Origin: Pyrinomonadaceae bacterium
GTDB taxonomy: Bacteria; Acidobacteriota; Blastocatellia; Pyrinomonadales; Pyrinomonadaceae
Direction: 5' to 3'
NCBI GenBank assembly: GCA_025922875.1
Contig: JAICGZ010000012.1
Coordinates: 1-43,952 of the forward strand
DNA length: 43,952 nt
In this document: piece by piece, positions 8,266 to 16,635 of the stretch
Numbering within the stretch: the stretch's first letter is position 1
Layout: the number at the start of each line of letters is the position of its first letter
Notes under the pieces: model-generated
Told to the model about the DNA's origin: nothing
The model's database searches: none
The model's input: the letters and a program-made list of their open reading frames with translations, nothing else
Position numbers and translations under genes: made by a program

Positions 8266-9722
8266 CCTTTCGTTTCCTGCTCAACAACTGCTGGTTCCGT
8301 CATTTTCAGCACTTCCTGCCAACCCGAATTGTCCGCTCGCAGTCGTGCAACCAGATCGTCGCGAAGCCGGCGCAACTTTTCACTGAGATTACACGGATAG
8401 TTTTCGATATCAATGAAGCGTTTGCGCTGTTCTTCGACAAACGCCTTCTGCTTCTCGATCGAGGGGATAGCCGAATGCTGGCCATTTTCCCAGAAGGGCA
8501 CCAGCAATCGCTCGACTTTCACAGCGTCCGGAATCTCGACTTGCTCATCGTCGAGCCCGATGATGTCGTGCACATACATTCCACGGTTGTCGTGGCCGCG
8601 AAACAGTTGCAACCGTCCCGGAAGCGTGATTTTGTCTTCCGAGTTTGATGCTTTGAGAGTCGGCTGGTCCTTCATCAAGCACTGTTTGAAGATCACCCCC
8701 GCGACGGCCGGCACTTCACTCGACAATTTAGTGCCGATACCGAAGCCGGCAACTTCCGGAAACTCAGCGACAATGTCTTTCACTCTTTCCACAGTTAGAT
8801 CGCCGGTGAGATTGGCGCGCAACCCGTGTAACCCGTTGGCGGCGAAGAAGTGCAAGCACCACTCGCCGAGTTCAGCCAGATTTCCGGAGTCCACGCGAAA
8901 CCCTTTGAACGCACGACGCCGTGCTTCATTTGACGTGGCAGCCATCGCGGCATGGACCGCGCCCATGTAGACGTCGATCGTATCGAGCAGCAGTGTGGTG
9001 CCGTTGGGATTCGCGTCGAGCCAACGCTCGAAAGCGACTTGTTCGAAGTGTTTTGGCTTTCCGGTGCGCGGCTCGATCTCCGGTTGGTCCATGTACTCGA
9101 TGTAAGCCTGTTGCCAGTAGTGCGCTTCGGTGCCGACGGCCGGAATATCCAGCCGGTGCGCGGCTTCGAGATTTGATGTGTCGTTGAAGCCGCCGATGAA
9201 CGCGTAGACGGCGATGTCGACGGCCCGCTCGATGTCGCCGTTGCGGCGCAGTGAAAAGTCTGACAGCCAGCGATTGTCACCGGCAGCCATGCGAAACTGC
9301 ATGGCTGTGCTCGCGGTAGTCATCGGCAGATCGAAAGCATGCTCAAACTTGATCTCCTGCGCTTGCGTCAGACCGAACGCGCCCCTGATATCCGCAAAGG
9401 GCTCATGAGCAAAAACGATCGTGCCTGGTCGAACTGCACGGATTTTGCCGACGAACTGAATGTCTTCGATAGCTTTGGCGAACAGTTGCAGGCCGCCGCG
9501 ATCCTGTTCGAGAAAACGCAGGCGCGGGCGATCGATTTGACTGTCGACTAAGAGTCGGACCAATCGTTCATGGCCCAGGCAGGGCGCGAAAGGCAGTTTG
9601 CGCTGGGTGACGTAGAACGTGGCCTCCGCATCGCTCAGTCGCTGGTCATGCAGCCGCGCGACATCTTTGAACGACGCATCGCCCATGGCTGCGTGGTAAC
9701 GATCGATGTTGAGAGTTCCCAT
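8262..9722 (-). CDS. pncB: Nicotinate phosphoribosyltransferase
   Basis: 486 residues. This enzyme joins nicotinate to PRPP, giving nicotinate mononucleotide for the Preiss-Handler NAD salvage route. Recognised features: FYVTQRKLPFAPC near the N-terminus, FSLRRNGDIERA, GGFNDTSNLEAA, GTEAHYW with the phosphoribosylation-site type His, LLLDTIDVYMGAVHAA, and FRVDSGNLAELGEW followed by GFGIGTKL. The ATG at 9722 lies 5 bp after the nicotinamidase stop, and the 3' end overlaps the aldolase-like gene by 4 bp, so the three genes form one operon. Nicotinamidase makes the substrate of this enzyme, which supports the assignment. Confidence 0.9.
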   Translation of the reverse strand: MGTLNIDRYHAAMGDASFKDVARLHDQRLSDAEATFYVTQRKLPFAPCLGHERLVRLLVDSQIDRPRLRFLEQDRGGLQLFAKAIEDIQFVGKIRAVRPGTIVFAHEPFADIRGAFGLTQAQEIKFEHAFDLPMTTASTAMQFRMAAGDNRWLSDFSLRRNGDIERAVDIAVYAFIGGFNDTSNLEAAHRLDIPAVGTEAHYWQQAYIEYMDQPEIEPRTGKPKHFEQVAFERWLDANPNGTTLLLDTIDVYMGAVHAAMAATSNEARRRAFKGFRVDSGNLAELGEWCLHFFAANGLHGLRANLTGDLTVERVKDIVAEFPEVAGFGIGTKLSSEVPAVAGVIFKQCLMKDQPTLKASNSEDKITLPGRLQLFRGHDNRGMYVHDIIGLDDEQVEIPDAVKVERLLVPFWENGQHSAIPSIEKQKAFVEEQRKRFIDIENYPCNLSEKLRRLRDDLVARLRADNSGWQEVLKMTEPAVVEQETKG

Positions 9723-9727
9723 GGAAA

Positions 9728-10318
9728 CTAATCCATAGATTGCGCAGCTCGCGCAGAGTCTTCTGCGGAAACAATGTCGGCGCCGGCGGCGCGCATTTCT
9801 TCAATCGCGCGCTCGCCGTCGCCGGGTTGGACATCGACTGCGCGCATGGCGTTTCTCAAAGCTTTAACTTTGAAGCCATGCCGGAGCGCGTCGAGCACGG
9901 TGTTTTTCACGCAATAGTCGGTTGCGAGTCCGCCGACGATAACCTCTTCGATGGCTTGATCGTGAAGTTGCGAGGCGAGATCCGTCTCATCAAAGGCTGA
10001 ATAACAGTCTGTATCGCCGAGACCTTTTGAAATGACTTTGATGCGCGGGTCGTCGCGCAGCGCCGGATGAAACTCGGCGCCTTTGGTATTTTGTACGCAG
10101 TGCACCGGCCAGGTACCGCCGTGTATCGCGAAGTGTTTCGTCTTGGGCGGGTGCCAGTCGCGACTCTTGTACACAGGCGCGCCGCGCTCGAGAAACTCAT
10201 CGATAACTTGATTCAAAGGTTCGACGACTTCATCGCCGTGGGCCACGGCCAGCGCGCCACCTGGACAGAAATCGTTTTGCACGTCCACTACGATCAGTGC
10301 TTGTTTGGGATTGGCCAT
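9728..10318 (-). CDS. pncA: Nicotinamidase (isochorismatase-like hydrolase)
   Basis: 196 residues from ATG 10318; the frame extends eight residues further upstream but MANPKQALIVVDVQNDF is the normal family start. It deamidates nicotinamide to nicotinate. The catalytic Asp (VVDVQNDFCPGG), the metal-binding DWHPPKTKHF segment and the nucleophile Cys in GGLATDYCVKNT are all present; the KG in VISKGLGDTD matches the catalytic-Lys region. First gene of an operon with pncB. The start is only 34 bp from the divergent glucose-6-phosphate isomerase gene, so the two share a very short promoter region. Confidence 0.93.
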   Translation of the reverse strand: MANPKQALIVVDVQNDFCPGGALAVAHGDEVVEPLNQVIDEFLERGAPVYKSRDWHPPKTKHFAIHGGTWPVHCVQNTKGAEFHPALRDDPRIKVISKGLGDTDCYSAFDETDLASQLHDQAIEEVIVGGLATDYCVKNTVLDALRHGFKVKALRNAMRAVDVQPGDGERAIEEMRAAGADIVSAEDSARAAQSMD

Positions 10319-10352
10319 CTCGGTACGGTTAAAATGGTACACTGCTTACACG

Positions 10353-11972
10353 ATGAATCCTAACGACGTGGTCACACGCATCTGGAACAGGGATGCGTCG
10401 CTCTGGAAGTCTGACGAGGACAACACCAAAGTCATCAACAACTCGCTTGGCTGGTTAACTGTGGCTAGCGAGATGCTCGACGTTGTTGACGATCTCATAG
10501 AGTTTGCCGATTCGATTCGCAGTCGTGGTTTTCAGCACGTGATGGTTTGCGGCATGGGTGGCTCGTCGCTGTGCCCTGAAGTGCTGGCACGAACCTTCGG
10601 CAGACGAACCGGTTTCCCCGAACTGCTAGTGCTCGATTCAACCGACCCGGACGTTATCGCAGCTTTCAAAGAACGGATCGACGTCGAGCGATGCCTCTTC
10701 ATCATCGCTTCAAAGTCAGGAAGCACGACTGAACCGAATGTCTTTCAGAAGTTTTGGTACGAAGAGATACGCGAGCACCGCGAAAATCCAGGCGAGAACT
10801 TCATCGCGATCACAGATCCCGGATCGCCACTCGTCGATACTGCAACGGAGCTCGCATTTCAAAGAACGTTCCTCAATCAGTCTGACATTGGCGGGCGGTA
10901 TTCAGCACTGTCGTACTTCGGCATGGTCCCCGCTGCGTTGATGGGCCTTGACGTGCGCAGGTTTCTCGAGCGCGCGCGCGAAGCCGAGCAAGCGTGCCTG
11001 ACAGAAGGCAATGCCGCGTTCCAGCTGGGAGCGCTTTTAGGTGAATCCGCAAATGCAGGTCGCGACAAGTTAACTTTGGTGATCGATCCAGCTCTCGAAA
11101 CGTTAGGGCTGTGGATCGAACAACTCATAGCCGAAAGCACCGGCAAAGAAGGCAAAGGAATACTTCCGGTAAACGGCGAGTCGTTGGGCCATCCGGAGGT
11201 TTACGGCGGCGATCGCGTATTCGTGTCGATTTCACTGGGCCAGGTGTCGAATGAGACCAAAGCGAAACTCGACCGGCTGGCGGCCGCTGGTCATCCGGTC
11301 GTCTACCGTGAAATTGCCGATATTTACGATCTCGGCGCGGAGTTTTTCGAATGGGAGTTTGCCACCGCCTGCACCGGCTGGCGCCTGGGGATCAATCCTT
11401 TCGATCAACCTAATGTGCAGGAAGCGAAAGATGCGACAAAAGAGTTGCTGACTTCATTCGAGCGGCGCGGCCGGCTCGAAGAACGCACAGAGCTCGCAAC
11501 TGACGAGCGTTTAACGATCTACGGAGCAGAGGATGGCGATAAAGGATCAGTGGCTGACGTTGTGAAAGCACATCTGGCGACGGTTAAGCCCGGCGATTAC
11601 ATCGCTTTCCTGAACTACATCGAAGAAACTCCCGAGATCGATCGGCAATTTCATGAATTAAGAACCATTTTGCGCGACACGACGAGGTGCGCAGTGACTG
11701 TTGGCTATGGTCCACGTTTCCTGCACTCAACGGGACAATTACATAAAGGTGGTCCGGACACGGGAGTCTTTTTTCAAATCATCGCCAACGACAGGACCGA
11801 CTTCGCGATTCCCGGAGAGCCTTACACGTTCACCATTCTGAAACAGGCGCAGGCGCTCGGAGACTTCCGCGCACTCGCAGGGCGCGGCCGGCGCGTCATC
11901 GGAATCGATCTCGGAAACGATACGCTCAGAGGTTTGGAAGAACTTAGCCACATCATCAGATTACGCGGATGA
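10353..11972 (+). CDS. pgi: Glucose-6-phosphate isomerase (SIS-domain)
   Basis: 539 residues from ATG 10353. A TTG at 10305 is in frame but would overlap the divergent nicotinamidase start, so the ATG beginning MNPNDVV is preferred. Family features are GMGGSSLCPEVLA and SKSGSTTEPNVFQKF (sugar-phosphate binding in the SIS fold), GGRYSALSYFGMVPAAL, ESTGKEGKGILPVNGE, and HSTGQLHKGGPDTGVFFQI with the ring-opening type His. The sequence resembles the Pgi half of transaldolase-Pgi fusion proteins, but no transaldolase domain is attached here. It interconverts glucose-6-phosphate and fructose-6-phosphate in the cytoplasm. Confidence 0.85.
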   Translation: MNPNDVVTRIWNRDASLWKSDEDNTKVINNSLGWLTVASEMLDVVDDLIEFADSIRSRGFQHVMVCGMGGSSLCPEVLARTFGRRTGFPELLVLDSTDPDVIAAFKERIDVERCLFIIASKSGSTTEPNVFQKFWYEEIREHRENPGENFIAITDPGSPLVDTATELAFQRTFLNQSDIGGRYSALSYFGMVPAALMGLDVRRFLERAREAEQACLTEGNAAFQLGALLGESANAGRDKLTLVIDPALETLGLWIEQLIAESTGKEGKGILPVNGESLGHPEVYGGDRVFVSISLGQVSNETKAKLDRLAAAGHPVVYREIADIYDLGAEFFEWEFATACTGWRLGINPFDQPNVQEAKDATKELLTSFERRGRLEERTELATDERLTIYGAEDGDKGSVADVVKAHLATVKPGDYIAFLNYIEETPEIDRQFHELRTILRDTTRCAVTVGYGPRFLHSTGQLHKGGPDTGVFFQIIANDRTDFAIPGEPYTFTILKQAQALGDFRALAGRGRRVIGIDLGNDTLRGLEELSHIIRLRG

Positions 11973-12011
11973 AGACGGATCGATCCGTGTTCATCCGTAT
12001 TCTTCCGTTTA
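11973..12011. repeat. Palindromic repeat, 'CACGGAT/ATCCGTG' family
   Basis: The sequence just after the isomerase stop contains the perfect 14-base palindrome ACGGATCGATCCGT, followed by further ATCCGT words. The same words build a longer hairpin at 37081-37135. It may serve as terminator. The rest of the gap up to MreB (about 12012-12220) shows no gene, and I did not find a convincing promoter pair in it. Confidence 0.6.
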
Positions 12012-12241
12012 ATCGGTGGCTACTTGTACGGTCAATTTGAACGCGCGGAAGTGGTACGATCCACGCCTGCAACGCACAGATGTCATACAGCCTCTGGAAA
12101 ACTCGCCTCAATCACCCTTTATTGCTTTCAAAGACATCCCCCGAATAGCAATTACTCTTCGTTCAGGCATACGAGTTGCCGACCGGAAGTGAATTACTCG
12201 CTTTCGTTGGGCCCTGCCAATTTGGAGGAGGAACCGTCGCC

Positions 12242-13315
12242 GTGAAGTTCATTGAGAAATTTTTTAAGAACGAACTCGCTATCGATCTGGGTACTGTCAA
12301 CACCCTCATCTATCAACCCGGCAGAGGCATTCTCTTAAACGAGCCCTCGGTTGTTGCGATCGACCGCTATAACGGCGATGTCGTTTGTGTGGGGCATAAG
12401 GCTGTGAAACTTATCGGTCGCGAACCGCGGGGAATTGAAGTTCACAGACCCATTCGTTCCGGCACCATTATCAATTTTGAAGTCACGCAGAAGATGTTGC
12501 GTTCGTTCATTGGTAAGGTCACTAATGGATTTCGCTGGAGCCATTTCGTGGTTGGGATACCTGGATCAGCCACTACTGTCGAGCAACGTTCAGTTCGTGA
12601 TGCAGGACGCGACGCTGGTGGTCGTCGCATTGATCTGGTTGATGAAGGACTCGCCGCCGGGCTTGGAGCAGGACTCACTTTTGAAGATGAACGTGCGCAT
12701 CTCGTAGTCGACATCGGCGGCGGAACAACAAACATCGCTATCGTGGCTTCGGGCGGTATTGTTTCGTCGATAAGTTTGACGGCTGCGGGAAATGCGATGG
12801 ACGAGAGTATTCGCGACTACGTGCGGTCCAACTACTGTTTGCAGATCGGCGAGTACACAGCAGAGGCGCTCAAGAGAGAATTGGGTGCGCTTAGTGACGA
12901 CGAGATACCTCAGGATGAACGCAAGGCGCAACTCGTCGGTAAACAGTTGAGCGACGGGCTTGCGTGTGCTGTTCAGATTACGGCTGAAGAAGTGCGCGAA
13001 GCGCTTGAACCGGTAATAGCTGAAATCGTTACCGGCATTCGACGAACGATTGAAGATGTACAACCTGAAGCAGTCGCGGACATTCACTACTCCGGAATGA
13101 TTCTCACCGGTGGCGGTTCGCTGCTAAAAGGACTCAAGGACCGTTTGCAGAATGAACTAAAACTCCGCGCTACTATGCCGGAGAACCCAATCACAACGGT
13201 GGTACTAGGCGCAGGTATTTTGCTTGACGAGCCAGAGAAACTATATCGCTGCGCCATCCGGCCGAATCTTCCGGTGTGGCAAGAAGCGGAAGAGCTGGTG
13301 ACAAGATTTACATGA
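12242..13315 (+). CDS. mreB: Rod shape-determining actin-like protein MreB
   Basis: 357 residues. The start is the GTG at 12242, chosen because GGAGGAGG lies about ten bases upstream; the frame is open further upstream but without any family similarity. The actin-fold signatures are visible: LAIDLGTVNTLIY (phosphate 1), VVGIPGSATTVEQRSVRDA, DIGGGTTNIAIVASGG (phosphate 2) and GMILTGGGSLLKGL (adenosine motif). MreB forms membrane-bound filaments that guide lateral wall synthesis. MreC, MreD or PBP2 genes, which often follow, are absent here, so this is a solitary copy. The C-terminus continues a few residues beyond the usual end (LPVWQEAEELVTRFT). Confidence 0.93.
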   Translation: MKFIEKFFKNELAIDLGTVNTLIYQPGRGILLNEPSVVAIDRYNGDVVCVGHKAVKLIGREPRGIEVHRPIRSGTIINFEVTQKMLRSFIGKVTNGFRWSHFVVGIPGSATTVEQRSVRDAGRDAGGRRIDLVDEGLAAGLGAGLTFEDERAHLVVDIGGGTTNIAIVASGGIVSSISLTAAGNAMDESIRDYVRSNYCLQIGEYTAEALKRELGALSDDEIPQDERKAQLVGKQLSDGLACAVQITAEEVREALEPVIAEIVTGIRRTIEDVQPEAVADIHYSGMILTGGGSLLKGLKDRLQNELKLRATMPENPITTVVLGAGILLDEPEKLYRCAIRPNLPVWQEAEELVTRFT

Positions 13316-13320
13316 TGTTT

Positions 13321-13351
13321 CAGGATGACAGGATGAAATCCTGTCATCCTG
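13321..13351. terminator. Perfect 14-bp hairpin between convergent genes
   Basis: CAGGATGACAGGAT (13321-13334) and ATCCTGTCATCCTG (13338-13351) are perfect inverted copies around a 3-base loop GAA. It fills the 37-bp gap between mreB and the convergent 40-residue gene and so probably terminates both. Its words belong to the 'AATCCTG' repeat family seen at 214-245 and 33616-33682. Confidence 0.75.
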
Positions 13352-13352
13352 T

Positions 13353-13475
13353 CTAACAGTTTACGTAGCCCAGTGCCCAAAAGACGATAATAAAGATCAG
13401 AATGGTGGAGATGCAGCCACCACCGAATTTCCACGCCGCAGCGCCTGCGAGTATTCCTCTTAATGGACCTTCCAT
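13353..13475 (-). CDS. 40-residue single-pass membrane protein
   Basis: A small gene of 40 codons with ATG at 13475 preceded by GGGAGGATTAA, an excellent ribosome binding site. The peptide starts MEGPLRGILAGAAAWKFGGG, has a single hydrophobic helix (about residues 22-36, ISTILIFIIVFWALG) and ends YVNC. I do not recognise a characterised family. It follows the topoisomerase IB gene on the same strand after 70 bp, and nearby are other short membrane proteins (16636, 18682), which suggests an envelope-stress context. The strong Shine-Dalgarno, clean helix and tight terminator after the stop are the evidence that it is real. Confidence 0.65.
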   Translation of the reverse strand: MEGPLRGILAGAAAWKFGGGCISTILIFIIVFWALGYVNC

Positions 13476-13545
13476 TTAATCCTCCCGGTTGCTCGTTATT
13501 CGAACAGGAAAAAACTCCGTCGCTTGTTCGGCAATATCAGTGCCA

Positions 13546-14559
13546 TCACTTTGTGCCGCGCTTCAAAAACTTAAGCAAAGACTGTTCAGCTTTGTGCAGG
13601 CCGCGCCCGCGAAATGCAATCAAATCGTCGAGATTTTCAAAAGCAGTATCAAGCACTCGACCCTTTTCGAATCCATTTATAACTTCCGGACAAACATAGG
13701 ATCCGCGACAAACTGCCGGAGTATTTCCTAACACCTCTGCCGTCTCTTTAATCGCGGCTCGTATCCGTTTGTTTCGCGCAACCTTTTGTACCGGAATGTC
13801 ATTGCCGTCACGCGCCAGCGCGCACGCGCAAACGAGTGTTCCGGCCCAGGTGCGAAAATCTTTGGCGCTGAAATTCTCGCCCATTATTTCTTTAATGTAC
13901 TCGTTGATGTGCCGTCGCTTGACGTCGACGTACTCACCATCTCCATTCTGATATTTGAATACGTCGTAACCGGGAACCTTCATCAAGGCGCGAATCACAC
14001 GCGCAACCTGTCGATCGCGCAACTGCCGGTACTGTCGCACGCCTGACTTTCCGGGAAAGTCGAACTCAACGAGGTCGCCTTTTACCTTTACGTGTTTGCG
14101 CCGTAGCGTGGCGATGCCGTAACTGCCATTCTCGCTTGCGTAAACCTGACTGCCGGGTCTCATGAAGCAAGTGGAAATGATTCGCAAGACGCACGCGAGC
14201 ACGCGTTCACGGCCCAATCCCGGTTGACTCAAATGGCGCGCAATCGTAGCTCGCATCTTTGGCAGGGCCTGTGCAAATTTTGTTAGTCGCTGAAACTTAC
14301 GGAGCTCCTGAGAGCGTCTGTGGTTCTCGTGATAGAGGTATTGCCAGCGTCCCGCTACATCTTTTCCAACTGCTTGTAATCTTCCGTTCGCGGCTGGGTT
14401 GATGAATACATCAGTCCACGCCGGAGGAATTTTCAGTTCGTAGATTCTTTGCAGATCTGCCTGCGTCAGACGGCCGTTCGCAGGTTGATAGCGAAACCCT
14501 CGTTTTGGAGTGCCGAGCCGGCGTATGCCGTTTTGTTGCAAACGTTGGAGCTGTGTCAT
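13546..14559 (-). CDS. DNA topoisomerase IB (eukaryotic/poxvirus-like)
   Basis: 337 residues, the usual length of bacterial TopIB. It relaxes supercoils by nicking one strand through a 3'-phosphotyrosyl link. The N-terminal domain has GFRYQPANGRLTQADLQRI and PPAWTDVFI, then QYLYHENHRRSQELRKFQRL. The catalytic domain has MRPGSQVYASENGSYGIATL with the active-site Arg region, a Lys in the HVKVKGDLVEFDFPGKSG hairpin, FRTWAGT, and the nucleophilic Tyr in CRGSYVCPEVI about 50 residues from the C-terminus. All catalytic elements therefore look intact. Bacterial TopIB genes are often found with stress genes, as here. Confidence 0.92.
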   Translation of the reverse strand: MTQLQRLQQNGIRRLGTPKRGFRYQPANGRLTQADLQRIYELKIPPAWTDVFINPAANGRLQAVGKDVAGRWQYLYHENHRRSQELRKFQRLTKFAQALPKMRATIARHLSQPGLGRERVLACVLRIISTCFMRPGSQVYASENGSYGIATLRRKHVKVKGDLVEFDFPGKSGVRQYRQLRDRQVARVIRALMKVPGYDVFKYQNGDGEYVDVKRRHINEYIKEIMGENFSAKDFRTWAGTLVCACALARDGNDIPVQKVARNKRIRAAIKETAEVLGNTPAVCRGSYVCPEVINGFEKGRVLDTAFENLDDLIAFRGRGLHKAEQSLLKFLKRGTK

Positions 14560-14636
14560 GAGCGTCGCAGTGGTTTTGTAACCGGAACGAAAATTGTAAG
14601 CATCTTTGTAGTTTGGTCAGTCAGGAAGGTTTAACT

Positions 14637-14840
14637 TTGAGTAAACGAATCACTCCTCAAAACCACAAAGGGCCAGCGACTTTTCAGGTTAGGTGCACAT
14701 GGTGTGGCGCGCTGATTCGATCCAGCACGATCGAACTGCCGGAACAGATGTGTTTGATTTGTCATGCCCGAATGCTCAACGACTATTTTCAACGGTTAAG
14801 AAAAATAAGCGGCGAGAGAAAAACATCTCGCCGCGCGTGA
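14637..14840 (+). CDS. Small CxxC...CxxC zinc-ribbon-like protein
   Basis: 67 residues from TTG 14637, chosen because AGGAAGG (14623-14629) sits at good distance; another TTG at 14613 is in frame but lacks a site. Two pairs of cysteines (VRCTWCGAL and QMCLICHARM), 19 residues apart, look like a zinc-binding knuckle pair. The tail is basic (ERKTSRRA). I recognise no named family. The last codons form a GC-rich hairpin (14811-14836), so the coding end and a probable transcription-end structure overlap. It is divergent from topoisomerase IB (77-bp gap). Confidence 0.6.
   Translation: MSKRITPQNHKGPATFQVRCTWCGALIRSSTIELPEQMCLICHARMLNDYFQRLRKISGERKTSRRA
14811..14836. terminator. GCGGCGAGA hairpin at the 3' end of the CxxC gene
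   Basis: GCGGCGAGA and TCTCGCCGC form a 9-bp stem with an 8-base loop, overlapping the stop region of the CxxC gene. No U-tract follows, so termination is possible but not certain. Confidence 0.45.
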
Positions 14841-14860
14841 ACAAGTTTACTTCGTCTAAT

Positions 14861-14964
14861 GGGCGTCTCCCTGGAGTGCGGCGGCCTGGCTCCGCTTTGG
14901 CCATCGTTGATGCTCGATCGAGACCAAAAGCGGCGCCACGCCGCCGCACTCCAGGGAGGCGTCC
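14861..14964. repeat. GC-rich palindromic repeat element (copy 1)
   Basis: A 104-bp element whose left arm (14861-14900, containing CTGGAGTGCGGCGGCCTGG) and right arm (14924-14964, containing GCCGCCGCACTCCAGGGAG) are largely inverted copies. It sits between two convergent genes, the CxxC protein and the 65-residue protein. A second copy at 21202-21298 lies inside the coding sequence of the ArsA-like ATPase. It has no transposase and looks like a MITE- or REP-type element. Confidence 0.8.
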
Positions 14965-14978
14965 AATTAATAATTCCG

Positions 14979-15176
14979 TTACTTCTTTTTCTGATCGCCA
15001 CGATCGCCCTGTCCTGGCGGAACCTTAGTCTTGGCCGATTGCCTACGATCCTGCGCAAGCGAGCGTCCCACATCATCGACTTCGTCAAATCTTCCCTTCT
15101 CATCTCTTCTAACAAAGCGTTTGTCTGTACCGGTATCAATCAACTCGCGATGACTCTTTGTTTCCTTCTTCGCCAT
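14979..15176 (-). CDS. Conserved small hydrophilic protein (65 aa)
   Basis: 65 residues. ATG 15176 is preceded by GAGGGAGGTAGC, a near-perfect ribosome binding site. The sequence is highly charged (HRELIDTGTDKRFVRRDEKG, then DDVGRSLAQDRR) and ends GQGDRGDQKKK. It resembles small conserved hypothetical proteins of many soil bacteria with the pattern LIDTGTDKR-VRRD-GRF-E-DDVGRSL-DRR; none has a known function to my knowledge. It is divergent from the 76-residue basic protein across a 225-bp gap. Predicted soluble and probably disordered. Confidence 0.75.
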   Translation of the reverse strand: MAKKETKSHRELIDTGTDKRFVRRDEKGRFDEVDDVGRSLAQDRRQSAKTKVPPGQGDRGDQKKK

Positions 15177-15364
15177 TTGCTACCTCCCTCGACAGTGTAG
15201 GTTTCCTGTACAGCAGAATCCGGTGGTTGTTTAATTCCGGGGCACTTTACAACCCTAAATCCCGCCTGATGAATGTTTGCGCAAGCATGGCGCCAACAAC
15301 CATTCGAAGCAGAATCGCGGCAGTTTAAAGCAGATTGACTCAACCTCTACACATCGGATCGTGA

Positions 15365-15382
15365 TTTGCAAATTGTTGCAAA
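15365..15382. promoter_or_regulatory. Inverted repeat TTTGCAA-N4-TTGCAAA, possible operator
   Basis: A perfect 7-bp dyad (TTTGCAA, ATTG, TTGCAAA) ends 19 bases before the ATG at 15402. Its position immediately ahead of the ribosome binding site suggests an operator or an mRNA structure controlling the basic-protein/SDR genes. No matching promoter boxes could be assigned with confidence. The remainder of the 225-bp divergent region (15177-15401) holds no gene. Confidence 0.4.
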
Positions 15383-15401
15383 CGACAAGGAGGACGTGAC
15401 G

Positions 15402-15632
15402 ATGCCACGGGGAGACAAATCAAGTTACACGGACAAACAGAAACGCAAGGCCGAACACATCGAAGAGGGTTACGAGGACAGAGGTGTTTCCAAGAAAGAA
15501 GCTGAACGACGTGCCTGGGCCACCGTGAACAAGGAATCAGGCGGCGGCAAGAAGAGTGGCAGTGGTCGTGGAAAGAAAGGCAACAAGAGTGCTTCGCGCA
15601 AAGGCGGAAAGAAAGCAGGTAAGAAAAAGTAG
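15402..15632 (+). CDS. Small stress-type protein with Lys-rich histone-like tail
   Basis: 76 residues from ATG 15402, with AAGGAGG about ten bases upstream; the frame is open to 15366 but the earlier ATG has no site. The N-terminal half (PRGDKSSYTDKQKRKAEHI, GYEDRGVSKKEAERRAWATV) matches a small family often annotated as 'plasmid stabilization protein' in proteobacteria, though a role in plasmid maintenance is unproven as far as I know. The C-terminal half is Lys/Gly/Ser-rich (GRGKKGNKSASRKGGKKAG), like a histone H1-type tail, and could bind nucleic acid. It lies 20 bp before the SDR gene, probably in one transcript. Confidence 0.75.
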   Translation: MPRGDKSSYTDKQKRKAEHIEEGYEDRGVSKKEAERRAWATVNKESGGGKKSGSGRGKKGNKSASRKGGKKAGKKK

Positions 15633-15652
15633 GACCCCAACAGGACATACAT

Positions 15653-16591
15653 ATGGCGAGTAAAAACTCGGCAGCAACGGCCAAGGCTTCCGCACGGCGA
15701 AGTACTTCAAAAGGCGCTGTAAAGAAACTGGAGCAACCGAAGTCGCCGATGCCTGCGCAACACCAGCGCAAGCCCGGCCAGGAACACAAACTCAATCCGC
15801 GACCTCGGTACGAGGCGCCCTTTTATGCCGGCGCAGGAAAACTGAAAGAGAAAGTCGCGCTGATTACAGGTGGTGACTCGGGCATCGGCCGCGCAGTCGC
15901 GGTTCTGTTTGCTCGCGAAGGCGCGGATGTCGCGTTCACGTTTTTGAAGGAAGAGAAAAAGGACGCCGAAGAGACGAAACGCGCGATTGAAGCGGAAGGC
16001 CAGCGTGCTTACGCGTTGCCAGGCGACGTGCGCGATCCAAAAGTTTGCAGGAAGCTTGTTGAGCAGACGGTCAAAGAGTTTGGAAGGCTCGACATTCTGG
16101 TCAACAACGCCGCCTTTCAACAACACCAGGAAACTCTCGAGGACGTTACGGAAGAACAATGGGACCGTACGTTCAAAACAAATATCTATGCCTACTTCTA
16201 CATGACCAAAGCGGCGTTGCCGCACCTGGAAGAAGGCGCTGCGATCGTAAATACCGGGTCGATTACGGGTCTCGAAGGCAGCAAGCAATTGCTTGACTAT
16301 GCTTCCACGAAAGGCGCTATTCACGCGTTTACAAAATCGCTGGCGCAAAATTTGGTGGAGCGTGGAATTAGAGTGAACTGCGTTGCGCCTGGGCCAGTCT
16401 GGACACCGCTCAATCCAGCGGACAAGAAAGCGGAAGACGTGGCCCAGTTTGGAGCAGACACCCCGATGAAGCGGCCTGCACAACCGGAAGAGATCGCGCC
16501 GGCTTTTGTCTATTTTGCTTCCGAGATCGATTCAAGTTACGTGACTGGAGAAGTCTTGACGTTGCTCGGAGGTGAAACAACCGCGGCCTGA
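15653..16591 (+). CDS. SDR family oxidoreductase (YhdG/YhxC-like)
   Basis: 312 residues. A basic N-terminal extension of about 60 residues precedes a classical short-chain dehydrogenase domain: the Rossmann motif [22 protein letters not shown], the catalytic Ser region [18 protein letters not shown] with the catalytic YxxxK, and the [11 protein letters not shown] segment. The C-terminus [10 protein letters not shown] matches the general-stress SDR group. The substrate is unknown; members are induced by stress in Bacillus and proteobacteria. It follows the small basic protein by 20 bp and precedes a 51-residue membrane protein by 44 bp. ATG 15653 gives the full extension; a later start is possible. 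Confidence 0.9.
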   Translation: MASKNSAATAKASARRSTSKGAVKKLEQPKSPMPAQHQRKPGQEHKLNPRPRYEAPFYAGAGKLKEKVALITGGDSGIGRAVAVLFAREGADVAFTFLKEEKKDAEETKRAIEAEGQRAYALPGDVRDPKVCRKLVEQTVKEFGRLDILVNNAAFQQHQETLEDVTEEQWDRTFKTNIYAYFYMTKAALPHLEEGAAIVNTGSITGLEGSKQLLDYASTKGAIHAFTKSLAQNLVERGIRVNCVAPGPVWTPLNPADKKAEDVAQFGADTPMKRPAQPEEIAPAFVYFASEIDSSYVTGEVLTLLGGETTAA

Positions 16592-16635
16592 TGTGCGGGT
16601 TTAAGGTCGCTCCAATTAAACGAGGAGGAAAAGAG

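Noticed and set aside
12176-12241. Upstream extension of MreB
   Set aside because: The extra 22 codons have no family similarity, and GGAGGAGG is placed for the GTG at 12242.
14861-14964. Insertion sequence or short reading frames in the GC-rich palindrome
   Set aside because: The element is about 100 bp, contains no transposase, and the open frames across it have no ribosome binding site or similarity; it is a repeat.
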